A stretch of DNA of 64,000 bases from Neostethus bicornis (lineage: Eukaryota; Chordata; Actinopteri; Atheriniformes; Phallostethidae). Each line of letters opens with the position of its first letter. Positions within the stretch are counted from its first letter, which is position 1. A model generated the notes under the pieces. The model searched no databases. It was not told the origin of the DNA and was given only the letters and a program-made list of their open reading frames with translations. This document shows, piece by piece, positions 43,061 through 52,318 of the stretch. Where the stretch lies: the NCBI GenBank assembly GCA_902685375.1, contig CACRXE010000009.1, positions 2,501 to 66,500 on the forward strand, in the 5' to 3' direction. The position numbers and the translations under genes are program-made.

Positions 43061-43344
43061 CAACATCTAAATGTGCAATGAAAATAATTGACATGGACAT
43101 GTACAAGAACTGACACCCTGCAAAATTAATCGAATTATTCATCTATCAACTCTAGTCGCTTACAATTTTTTTTGTTTCCATTTTTCAATCTTAGACTTGT
43201 TTTTTAGTCAGACTACAGTCTTGTGACTAATTTTCAGTACAACCTGTTTTTTAGAAGTCATGTATTACTGGAAAAGCATATTCCCGTGATATGAAACTGG
43301 AGCCTGATTGGACAGTTGTGATGTTGTCTCTTTGTCTCTAGCAA
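43061..43344. other. Upstream flank of the MFAP4-like gene
   Basis: Non-repetitive-looking sequence between the RTE copy and the gene's promoter. A CCTGATTGGAC block (about 43310) contains an inverted CCAAT box. Confidence 0.5.
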
Positions 43345-43352
43345 GTTTAAAA
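43345..43352 (+). promoter_or_regulatory. TATA-like box of the MFAP4-like gene
   Basis: GTTTAAAAAG lies about 105 bp upstream of the initiator ATG. A transcript start about 30 bp downstream (about 43375) would give a 5' UTR of about 80 nt. Inferred from position only. Confidence 0.45.
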
Positions 43353-43453
43353 AGTCATGAGTGTAAGAAGAACCAGCAGTTCAGCTTCAGCAAATATACG
43401 TTAAACACTCAGCCTCTTCATCAGGTCTTCATCACCTTCACGTTGCTACAATA

Positions 43454-46400
43454 ATGGTGAGTTTAAAAGTCAAACATCATTGCCTGCATCATACTTAGGT
43501 TTTAGTTTTATGTTTGTACTCAGAGAGAAGTAGAGCAAAGAAGAGAGACACAGATCAGATTTAACCTTTTAACTCCCACCTATTTTGGCTGTGCACAATA
43601 GTTGGACATACCCAAATGCCATTGCTTATTACACCGGCATCTTTCAAGTCACATGGCTGTACTATACATCAAAATAAGGCTTAGACCTTCTAGTTTCTGC
43701 AGATATGCACATGGAGAGCGTCAGAGCTTTAGAAATTATCCTACAGTAGTTCAAACATAAAAAATTGTACATTTTTAACCTCACCTAATTTTGTTGATTT
43801 TACAATGTCCCTAGCCAAGACGTATCATACTTCTAAGTAGGCATAATTGTACCATATGTATGGTAATAATCTTATAAACAGCAACTGTGTAAAGTTTCAG
43901 ATCTCTAGAAACAAGTGTTTTTTTATGTATTGACCTTTTAGTATAAAAATGTCCATTCAGAACAAGCTGTCAAAATCTGTGCCAAAATGTGCCAAATTGA
44001 ATTTTTGCAATTATATCACCTTTTTAGTCATAAAAATTGCATATTAGTGTTTCTGTGACTTTAAAAACCCACACAGATGATTTTTTTTTTCCCAATTTTT
44101 TTCAAATTTATATTTTCATAATTTTTGGCTGTAATTATACATTTTTCCATAAAAACCATGCACAATAAAAGTTTTTTGGATAAAAATATGCTCCAAAACC
44201 ACAGAAATACAGTTCACCAAAAGAAAAGTTGAAAATAAACATGAAAATCACTCAATCTTTCTGTCTGCCCTGCATGAAGGTGACGTGAGTCATGAAGCGC
44301 CAAGATGGCTGCCTGTTGTTGTTGTAAAATTCACATTACGCAGCTGAATAACAAGCGATCAGATTGGTCCGGTTTCGAGTTAAACCCGTCATTTAAAAGC
44401 TGAAACTATTGGCTATCTTTATATGTCAATCATTTATTCTAAAGCGACGTCATTAGCCAGCTAAAAGCTAAAAAGCTAGCACCGCTGTTTGCTGAGTGAG
44501 GAGCGCTTGTTTCATCCAAAGTCATCTAACAAACAACCCTATGATCGGAAAATCTTACAAATGGTCTCATTTTGTAGCTAACTTTGTGAAGAAATTAAAC
44601 AGACGAATGACGAAGCCATAAACACAACGTGGTGGTTGCTATGGAGAGAGGAACGTGAATGCAACGTTGTATCATGGGATTTCTCACAAAAAAAAAAAAA
44701 AATCAAGTTTTCTGGAGTATTTCTCCAAACTGGATTACTTTTGAGGAAAATACAAGTATGAGTAGTTATTATGTGGATTATTACGGTTAAAACGAGACCA
44801 ATGACATAAAGATAGAAGCCGTCTGAGTCCATTACAACTGGATCACCCGTAAGAAAAGCGTTCTACACAGTTTGATTTTTTTGTGAATAATTAGTTATTT
44901 CTTCTTGAAAGTAGTGAAAACAAAAGAATGGATGTTATGATTGTTTTTTTGAAAGTCTTAGCTTTAAAATGAGGTATAACTCACTGGAGCTGAACAAAGA
45001 ATAAGTGTCGTTATGAGTGCAGACATGTTCAAAACACAAAAATGGCACGGCGACGTGACGGTGGGTGTCAAGATGTTAAAAGGCCTGATCTGGTAGAAAA
45101 GCTGGAAGAATTCGGAAACAATTGCTGAAAATTTATAAGTGTCCAAGTTTCCAAATCTAATAAATACTGAAATCACAAACACAGGAAGGACATAAACTGA
45201 CAAGGATTTGATCTGTGGAATCTTTAGGACAGACAGAAAGACTAACACGGCCTACAGAATAGACTGGGTGTTTACAAGAGTCAGACTGTTGCTGAAACAT
45301 CTGAGGTAAAAGACAAAATACGTTTGAGATGAGCCATTGAACCTCCACACCATGGTTCCACTGGTTTATATTCTTCTGTAGGAAACTTTAACACGATTTC
45401 ATGAAGCATGTTGTAGACTCTCCTACATGGATATGATGTAAACTCATTGTATCTTTCAGGTGCCATCAGTACTTCTTCTCCTCCTTATGATTCCTATGCG
45501 GATCAAGGGTCAAATATTGGCCCAAGACCCGCCAGTGGACTGTACAATGATCAGAAGAGAAAACATAAACATGCCCAGTGGGGTGTACATAATCTATCCC
45601 AATGACTTGTCTCCTGTCAAGGTATTCCTCACCTTTCAGGTGTTCCTGACGGTATTATGTAAAGGTGCTGGAAGTGTTAAAATGTGCATTTTATCTACAG
45701 GTTTACTGTGACATGGACACACTTAGGGGAGGCTGGACGGTGAGGCTGGTGTCTGTTGAAACTTAGTTCTGTTTATATTTCCCTCTCATTTTGAAAGTAG
45801 TGGCAGGATAAACTTGTGGCACAGCAGCAGAACTAGGACGTTTTACTCCATTGTTCAGAAAATCTTACAGCGCGTCAATTAAACTGTTCCACATCTTGTG
45901 TTTTAAGGTGATCCAGAGGAGGATGGACGGCACAGTGAATTTTTTAAGGCACTGGATTCAGTACAAGAATGGTTTTGGGAATGCTCACGGAGAGTTCTGG
46001 CTGGGTGAGACATGTCCTCTCATGGAAAGATTGAGACTCTATTCTTATTGTAAACAGATACAACAACATGTAATTCATCTCCCAGGTTTAGTAAACACTA
46101 GGTTGTGTGTGATCTGATGGACCTGCAGCATTTCTCGCATGACAGAAGTGTGAAAGAGGCTTCACAGGAGGGTCCCCGAATCATCCTGCTGTGGCAGCCA
46201 TGAAAATGAGATTGTTAAACTGTATTGTTTTTCTTGTGACTGTGGGTAGGTTTGGAGAACATGCATCACATCACAGCACATAAGGCATACGAACTACTGA
46301 TAGAAATGGAAGACTTTGATGGAAATAGAATTTTCTCCCGGTATGATTACTTCAGGGTAGATGATGAGGAGCACGGATACCGTTTGAATATTCGGGGATT

Positions 46401-49400
46401 CCGTGCAGTTGGAGATAACGGAGGTAAGGAATGTGACTTCCACTCTCATCTTCCTACTTTCTTCAGACTGTCTCTGGCTTGGGCAGAGGGACCTGGATTT
46501 TCAATTGTTGACTGAAGCTATCACTGTATAGAAAAACAATGAAGGCTCTAATGTTCATAATATGTTCAAATAAAAGTATTTTACACAAGTTTTATGTGAA
46601 TATTGCAACAACTTACTCTCTTGCAGTCACATTGTCGTGCTGCAATATGCAATGGTTACCTTTTACGGTTTTGCTACTTCACCGATTTGCATCGTGCATT
46701 GTGTTCTGCATTCTGATTGGCTAAAAAGTAACTCTGATTCTTCTTTACCTGTGCATCAATTATGTTGCAGTTTAATATGTACACGTACAGTACATACATA
46801 AAACAGCTTGTCAAATGTACATTACTTACATGCAAATTATCTTGCATTTTCAAGTTTTGCTAAAATCCGCAATGCTGACAAAGCGCTCTGCACCGAAAAG
46901 AGCAACTGCGGCAGGGCCCAAAAGATAGCGGAAGACGCTATCTATTACAGATAAAGTTGAACTTCTGGACATGCTAGGGGAAGGTACAAGCTATGCGGCT
47001 GTAAGTTAGTATTGTAGAATTAATGAATCTTCTGTTCGTTCCATAAAAAAAGGAAGAAAGAAACATAACAATGACAGCAGGTATAAGTTTTAAGTTGCAA
47101 AAGAGGATTGCAACTGTCCGCAACAAGACCATGATAAGGATGGAGTCTTACAAAAAAAAAAAAGGAAAAATGTAAAGGTTTCTACTTCACAGATTTTGCC
47201 TATCACTGGTTCCTTTGGATCACAACCCCAGCAAGAAAACAAGGGAAAACTATAAAAGAAACACAACTCAGGTTTTTGACAAGTTGGTTTCTCCAATTTT
47301 TGTTGTCTGTATCAATTAAAAAAAAAAATCCATCTGGTCATTAGCAACCTAAAAAGATACTGCAGGTTTTAAGTTCGCTTTTTTTAGGTTGAGTGTAAGG
47401 TTGCGGGCACACATGGAGTTTCAACAAAAACAGATTTATGTGTACAAACTACTCAAAAGATTTCCAAAATAAGGTACTTAGTTCAGTCACTGAACATATT
47501 GAGTATAAATAACATAGACAACCTTAAGTTTAAAGAAAACGTCAGACAACCAGGCAAAGAACCAAAGATGTATACAGACAGGAGGAAGAAACAATAAGAC
47601 ACACGTGTGTCACGATAGGAAGTGAGCTGGCAATCACCAGAACAAAAAAGAACACAAAGACGGGGCACCTGTAATAAGAGATAGGTCAGAATTTCAAAAT
47701 AAAACAGGAAGTAAACCAAAATAACAACTAAAACCAGAGGTGTCAAAAGTACCAACATTTTCTACTCAAGAAGAAGTATAAATACCGAGTTAAAAAACTA
47801 CTTTAGTAAAAGTAGAAGTATCAACTCAAGTTTTCTACTTAAGTAAAAGTAAAAAGTAACCTATTTTAAAACTACTTCAAGTAAAAAAAGTAAAAGTAAT
47901 TTTCAGAAAAAAAGGAATATTATTAACAAAAGCGTATGAACATATTTTTAAGCATTATCACATCCTTTAAGGAGCAGAAAATATGATAATAAATGAAAGT
48001 GTTTTGGTGTTAAACTTTATGAATCAGAAACATTTATTTCTTAATAATCTTTATTGGAAATCGATTAATTAACACAATCAAATGTATTAACATAAGCAGG
48101 GCATTATGTAACGTCCCTTCAGCTACCAAGCTTCACTCTGCATCACCTAATTTAACCAACTTCAGCAGACACAAACACACTCAATGTAAAAAAAAAAATA
48201 AATAAATGAAAAAAAAAAAATGACCAAAAGGCTTTTTCAAGCCTTGAAGGCAGCTAGTTCTCAAAGTTCTTTGAGGGAATACTGAATAGTCTTTATCAAG
48301 TTGATAAGGTTGGGAGTGCCACATAAAGCCTGCGTGACACCTGGAACCAGCGTTGCCAGGTGGGAGGTGCTGGACTATCGTACTAATGACGTAAAATTAT
48401 CGTATTTTACAAAAAATATCGTACACCCAGTAAAACCACGCCCATTGACAAAATAACACCCTTTACATGCGCTCGTAAGGCAGTGGGAGTGAAGGAAACA
48501 CACAGGAGGCAAAATCCTTGGATTCTTTTTCTAAAATTTTAAGAACTGCAAAAATGAAAAAATAACCAGGGAAACAAGATTTTAAAAAACAGTAGGGGCG
48601 GGACCTAGGAGACGGTATATATAAATTTACATATATACATATCTACATATATATGTGTACATACATATAAGGTTTTTTTAATGTTAACCCAAACATCTTC
48701 ATGACACAAAATCTAAGCGATGTGTAGTTTTAATCTCCTCAGTCAGTCTTTATAAACTAATCAATAACATTTTGGAGGCTTTTAAGCACAAATACTTCAT
48801 CCACTACTATTTATGGATAAATCAGTTCAATTAGCTTTGTTTCTAAAGATAAAATAGTGCGTCACAGATTAAAGTTATTTTTATAAAAATACCATCTACA
48901 ACATTTTCAGCAAAGACGTTTACAATAACCGCAGAATGAAAATAATAATAAAAAAAAAAAATTCTTTGCTGTTGTTTTTTTAAAAAATTGATAATTCAAT
49001 CAAAGTTCAGTGTTGCAGCATCAGAAACACTTTGATTTCCGAGCCCGAGTCTCAAACACGGAAATTGACGTCCCTGCTCTTTAAAAGTTTGTGGGCGGGG
49101 CTTCTCGCCCCAAAGTAATGATTGACTGGACCTTTCAGCCAATCATTCATCTGTTCCTTTGTTTGATGCATTCAGGGTTCATAAAAAAAAAAAAAAAACT
49201 CCGACAAACAGTCGCGGCTTTTTAACGGTGACAAAATGGCGAAAGTAGCGACTACTTTTTATAAAATGAACGAAGTAAAAGTACAAATAATTGCATAAAA
49301 AAGTAGTGAGTAAAAGTAAAAAGTAGACAAAAAAATAATTACTTCGTTAAAGTATAGATAACGAGATTTTCTACTTGAGTAAGGTAACGAAGTAGTCTTA

Positions 49401-49906
49401 CTTCGTTACTTGACACCTCTGACTAAAACCACCGATGAAAACCTGAAATCGTGACTGCTTAGCCTGTTCTGAAAGAACTAAACTGTAACACAGTGAAGTA
49501 AAACAAACTTCACTGAATCTTCTAAATGTTTAACTTCGCGACAGAAAAGTATCAGTGTGAAAATCAGTTTTTGTACACATACTCTGTCTCAGTCTGACAA
49601 TCCGGTCTTTCTTTGGTTGCTTCTGCAGGAGACTCCCTGTCTTATCATCATGGGCAAATGTTCTCCACGACTGACCATGACCAGGATTCATCGGAAACAG
49701 AAAACTGTGCCAAAAAACATTTGGGAGGCTTTTGGTATAATAGCTGTCTCAAAGCTAATCCTAACGGCGTTTATCACTGGGGGTATGATTTGACATACCA
49801 CTGTGTGGGAGTGGAATGGGAAACCTGGAAGGGTTTCCAATACTCTCTGAAAGATTTCAGCATGAAGATCCGTTCAACACAAAATATTCAAGTTCATTGT
49901 ATGTGA
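43454..49906 (+). CDS. MFAP4-like fibrinogen-related protein, 6 coding exons, complete
   Basis: Coding exons: 43454-43456, 45460-45621, 45701-45739, 45908-46004, 46250-46423, 49629-49906; all introns GT...AG, total 753 bp, 250 residues (human MFAP4 is about 255). Exon 1 codes only the ATG. Exon 2 gives a signal peptide (VPSVLLLLLMIPMRIKG), then DCTMIRRENINMPSGVYIIY, the start of the fibrinogen-related domain. Exon 3 is VYCDMDTLRGGWT; exon 4 VIQRRMDGTVNFLRHWIQYK ... GEFWLG; exon 5 LENMHHITAHKAYELLIEME; exon 6 DSLSYHHGQMFSTTDHDQDS ... ENCAKKHLGGFWYNSC with the DxD-type calcium site and the paired cysteines, ending MKIRS...VHCM. Family role: secreted, oligomeric, binds matrix fibres or microbial glycans. 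Phases are 0,0,0,1,1. No internal stop. Orthology to MFAP4 rather than another FReD lectin is inferred. Confidence 0.92.
43565..45075 (+). mobile_element. piggyBac-family element, TIR family 2, copy B, in intron 1
   Basis: Flanked by TTAA at 43561-43564 and 45076-45079. Left terminus CCTTTTAACTCCCACC; right terminus (minus strand) CATCTTGACACCCACC. It is 1511 bp with no transposase. It is the inverted counterpart of 3862-3997 plus 8878-10221, and at 44929-44933 holds the uninterrupted TGGAT (ATCCA) site where the chromovirus entered copy A. It lies wholly in intron 1 of the MFAP4-like gene. Confidence 0.88.
46870..47060 (+). pseudogene. Tigger/pogo (CENP-B-type HTH) transposase fragment in intron 5
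   Basis: KRSAPKRATAAGPKR, stop, RKTLSITDKVELLDMLGEGT, SYAAVS, stop, YCRINESSVRSIKKGRKK: the N-terminal helix-turn-helix of Tigger transposases. Two stops; nothing of the DDE domain follows. Confidence 0.75.
47540..47726 (-). repeat. LTR-like fragment related to the decayed chromovirus
   Basis: TTTCAAAATAAAACAGGAA(G)T (about 47692-47711) and a nearby GGGCACCTG resemble the U3 end of the LTRs at 3998/8476 (TTTCAAAATAAAACAGGAAA). The resemblance is short. The Tol2-like element interrupts it on the right. Confidence 0.35.
47735..49421. mobile_element. Tol2-like hAT non-autonomous element in intron 5
   Basis: Termini CAGAGGTGTCAAAAGTA (47735) and CTTGACACCTCTG (ending 49421) match the Tol2 terminus type. 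Flanking 8-bp duplication ACTAAAAC at 47727-47734 and 49422-49429 is perfect, as hAT requires. Subterminal regions are full of AAGTAAAAGTA/TACTT(G/C) motifs on both sides, as in Tol2. The 1687-bp element has no transposase; the central part is AT-rich with no known coding sequence. Confidence 0.93.
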
Positions 49907-49939
49907 TAATTTTTTGTAAAGTTTGAAGTTTGTGTCTTC

Positions 49940-49945
49940 AATAAA
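49940..49945 (+). terminator. Polyadenylation signal of the MFAP4-like gene
   Basis: AATAAA 34 bp after the TGA stop (49904-49906), giving a very short 3' UTR, with a following GT-rich stretch near 49968. Confidence 0.8.
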
Positions 49946-49965
49946 ATCTTTTGAAAGATGACTGA

Positions 49966-50390
49966 GCCGGTCTGTTTCATGAATTTTGTTTATTTATTTA
50001 TTTTATTTTATTAAGAGGGTAAACCCCTTGATATAAGATATCTATTTTTGAGGGAGTCCCAGACCTAACACGCATGGTTTGGAGGGTGGAAGGAAACCGA
50101 AATACCCGGTGAAAACCCATGCATACAGGAAAGAGCATGCCAACAACAAATTAATAGCAAACTAATCAATTTTAAATAATACACTTCATTAATCATAGCC
50201 AGTGGTGGCTGGTGGTAAACAAAAAAAAATGGGGGCGGGAGCTGCACATTTTTCAAACACACACACACAAAAAAATATTATTTGAGACATACTCTACATA
50301 AAAGATATTACATGCCAGGACATGAATATTTAAAAGTTTTATTTTCATATGTTTATGATCCACCCTACCTGAACAAAAATTTGGCCCTTC
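49966..50390. other. Spacer with reverse Mermaid-like fragment
   Basis: A TTTATTTATTTTATTTTATT low-complexity run (49985-50012). 50075-50140 (GGTTTGGAGGGTGGAAGGAA) is a reverse fragment of the Mermaid-like repeat. The rest, including an (CA)n stretch at 50258-50268, holds no gene. Confidence 0.6.
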
Positions 50391-50399
50391 TTTCTTTCT

Positions 50400-50851
50400 G
50401 CTACAAAAATTTTAATCGCCTTCTGATTAAAGTCCCACATACTTGTGATATTTTTTTTTCCCCCATGGACAACAAGGCCAGTGCATTCAGTTTGTCCTGG
50501 CTCATGGCATTTCTAAGAAAAGTTTTTATTCTTTTTAAAGTTGAAAAGCACCTCTTAGCTTCTGCAGTGGTCATGGGTGCAGTGATGACAATTGTTCTCA
50601 ACAAAGAAATGAAGCAGATCAATTGCTCCATGACTGTTTCTCAAATCCTCCTTGCTGTAGATGACTACCACCTTTGACTTCAGCTTGTTTCCAATGAGGG
50701 CAGGGTATGTATTTAAGGTTACCGCCAAAGCCTGCTCGGGAATACCTCAGCATATTCTTCAAACTTCTCAGCTTGAAGCAGGGTGGTACTAATGAGATGA
50801 TCTGTAAATGCAAATCGCTCTGTTATGTGCTCAAGGATGGTGTCACAAAAC
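50400..50851 (-). pseudogene. hAT transposase C-terminal remnant
   Basis: The minus strand encodes (about 50860-50760) CDTILEHITERFAFTDHLIS, then after frameshifts CFISLLRTIVITAPMTTAEA and KRCFSTLKRIKTFLRNAMSQ, DKLNALALLSM at about 50610-50470. The AEAxRxFSxLKxIKTxLRxxM block is the hAT dimerisation domain of the family seen in ZMYM-like/THAP-repressor-like host genes. Frameshifts make it non-functional. It ends at a TTAA where a piggyBac end is inserted. Confidence 0.82.
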
Positions 50852-50855
50852 TTAA

Positions 50856-50928
50856 CCTCTTCACTCCCACCTCAACCACTTCAGTGTCAGATCTCTAGGT
50901 ACAAGGGTGTTTTGATTTATTGACCTTA
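50856..50928 (+). mobile_element. piggyBac family-2 end fragment (copy C)
   Basis: TTAA (50852-50855) followed by the terminus CCTCTTCACTCCCACC and subterminal AGATCTCTAGGTACAAGGGT and TTTTGATTTATTGACCTTA, as in copies A and B with an internal gap. It is cut by the chromovirus LTR at 50929; the remainder does not reappear beyond the chromovirus. Confidence 0.82.
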
Positions 50929-51052
50929 TGTGGTGTGAGGCCTTTTAGGCCTGCTTGTTTGTTTTTTTTCTCCCCCAAAACTCACAGGTGCTGGATGGCT
51001 TCTAACGGGAGGATTGGCTGATTGCTCCCAGCTGCACAGACTTACCGGTGGC

Positions 51053-51058
51053 TATAAA
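51053..51058 (+). promoter_or_regulatory. TATA box of the chromovirus LTR promoter
   Basis: TATAAA in GGCTATAAAAGACC. 31 bp downstream begins GTCAGGTCTTC, the segment complementary to the primer binding site, so the spacing fits initiation at 51084. The same box is in the 3' LTR and the solo LTR. Confidence 0.8.
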
Positions 51059-51104
51059 AGACCTGGTGTCACCCACAGTCTCTGTCAGGTCTTCAACGAT
51101 TCTA

Positions 51105-51174
51105 GTGGTAAACTGACCACCTCTAAGCTGAGTCAAATTTTGATATCAGACTAATTTTCTTATTCTCCTCACAG
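51105..51174 (+). other. Putative spliceosomal intron inside the LTR
   Basis: Starts GTGGTAAACT, ends TTCTTATTCTCCTCACAG, with a consensus branch point CTAAT at 51151-51155 about 20 nt before the AG and a pyrimidine tract. The 3' LTR at 55653-55964 reads GATTCTA-GAACCTTC with exactly this segment missing. Length 70 bp is typical of compact fish introns. A stronger donor, GGTAAAC, lies 3 nt inside, but the missing block begins at the first GT. The solo LTR at 38184 retains the block. Confidence 0.75.
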
Positions 51175-51310
51175 GAACCTTCAGCCCTTCCTCTTGGCCA
51201 TCCAGCACTGCCTGAAGCCGTTATCTCTCTGCTGTGGATTCCTTTATTCAACACTTAATAAACTGTTAAACCTGCATTTGGATCCTCCTCATTCCCTCTC
51301 CTACACAACA

Positions 51311-51321
51311 GAAGACCTGAC
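51311..51321 (+). promoter_or_regulatory. Self-priming-type primer binding site
   Basis: GAAGACCTGAC directly after the LTR end. It is the exact reverse complement of GTCAGGTCTTC at 51084-51094, the predicted first 11 nt of the transcript. This is how Tf1/sushi elements prime reverse transcription, with the RNA's own 5' end instead of a tRNA. Five bases later the gag ATG begins. Confidence 0.85.
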
Positions 51322-51325
51322 CAGA

Positions 51326-52318
51326 ATGGATCCAGCGGGTTCTGCATCACCCTCAGTGTCAGAGATTCTGACCCGACAAGGAATATTCCTGGGACAACAA
51401 CAACAGGCCATAAAGGCCCTTATGGACCAAAATACTCAATTAAAAACACAGTTACAGGCTTTAACAGACAAAGTAAATAATCTAAGTTCTCTTTTTCTGT
51501 CCACAGCCTCGGCACCTCCTTCAGCTATGCCCAGCCCACTCATGGACCACCATATTACGGACCCGGAACCTTTCCATGGAACCCTGGGGAAATATCGTGG
51601 GTTCCTCTTGCAGTGTTCAAATGTTTTTGCTCTAAGACCGCGGACCTTCGAATCAGACAAAGTTAAGAATTTGTACATTGTGGGTCTTCTTCGGGGCAGG
51701 GCACTGGAGTGGGCCGAGGCCGAAGACGCGGCAGCCCCCCTGGCTGATCGCTCAACATCTGATTTTCTGAGTTTATTCAGAACCATGTTCGAGGTGCCGG
51801 ACCGGGCTGGAGATGCCTCCCAGCGTCTACTCCACCTTTCCCAGGGAACTCTATCTGTGGCGGAGTTTTCCATCTCATTCCGGACCCTAGCAGTAGAGGC
51901 TGGCTGGGGACAGAAGGCACTAAGAGGGGTGTTCCTAAATGCCCTGAATGATCCTCTGAAGGATGAGCTAGCTGGCAGGGGGACCCCATCCACATTGGAG
52001 GAACTCATTTCGCTGGCAATACAGTTAGACAATCGTCAAAGAGAGAAACGATATGAAAATACCACCCGGGCCCTACACCCTACTCCAATTCACAGCCATC
52101 GACAGCCTTCCTCGGTCTGCCCCCCACCTAGGGCATTTGCATCTGTTCCACAAGAGGCTGAGCAGCCTTCCACAGAACCAATGCAGTTGGGACAGATGCA
52201 TCTAACCAAAAAGGAAAGAGAGGTTAGACTAAAAGAAGGGAGGTGTCTCTATTGCGGGTCGAGAAGTCACTTACTCTCAGCTTGCCCTTGTCGCCCAAAA
52301 GACGGGGCCCACCGGTAG
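51326..52318 (+). CDS. Chromovirus Gag polyprotein
   Basis: 330 residues, starting MDPAGSASPSVSEILTRQGI at 51326; frame extends upstream through the LTR, but this ATG lies just after the primer site as in the relative at 8459. Residues 25-60 are a Gln/Asn-rich coiled segment (QQQQAIKALMDQNTQLK). The capsid region includes PEPFHGTLGKYRGFLLQCSN, ALEWAEAEDAAAPLADRSTS and FRTLAVEAGWGQKALRGVFL, of the sushi/RTL Gag type. A CX2CX4HX4C zinc knuckle (CLYCGSRSHLLSAC, 52244-52285) ends the protein. It assembles particles and binds RNA. Stop at 52316. Overlaps pol by about 20-75 bp in a different frame. RTL/PEG10-type mammalian genes come from this element group; this copy is not domesticated, as it sits in a complete element. 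Confidence 0.95.
   Translation: MDPAGSASPSVSEILTRQGIFLGQQQQAIKALMDQNTQLKTQLQALTDKVNNLSSLFLSTASAPPSAMPSPLMDHHITDPEPFHGTLGKYRGFLLQCSNVFALRPRTFESDKVKNLYIVGLLRGRALEWAEAEDAAAPLADRSTSDFLSLFRTMFEVPDRAGDASQRLLHLSQGTLSVAEFSISFRTLAVEAGWGQKALRGVFLNALNDPLKDELAGRGTPSTLEELISLAIQLDNRQREKRYENTTRALHPTPIHSHRQPSSVCPPPRAFASVPQEAEQPSTEPMQLGQMHLTKKEREVRLKEGRCLYCGSRSHLLSACPCRPKDGAHR
52294..52300 (+). promoter_or_regulatory. Candidate -1 frameshift site CCCAAAA
   Basis: In the gag frame it reads C CCA AAA, matching the X XXY YYZ rule. A -1 slip here joins ...CPCRPK to RRGPPVDLGLRVGTTR in pol, which is open through. It lies 16 bp before the gag stop. CCCAAAA is not among the strongest heptamers. Confidence 0.5.

Larger units (their letters stand above)
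50929..51310 (+). repeat. 5' LTR of the intact chromovirus (382 bp, intron-bearing)
   Basis: TG at 50929-50930, CA at the end (…CACAACA 51310). TATA box at 51053-51058, predicted start at about 51084, AATAAA at 51257-51262. R therefore spans about 51084-51280 and contains a 70-bp intron-like block (51105-51174). Confidence 0.95.

Noticed and set aside
51194..51325. 44-codon N-terminal extension of gag reading from inside the 5' LTR
   Set aside because: The predicted transcript start and primer site lie around it, the extension would be partly intron, and the ATG at 51326 corresponds to the start in the related element.
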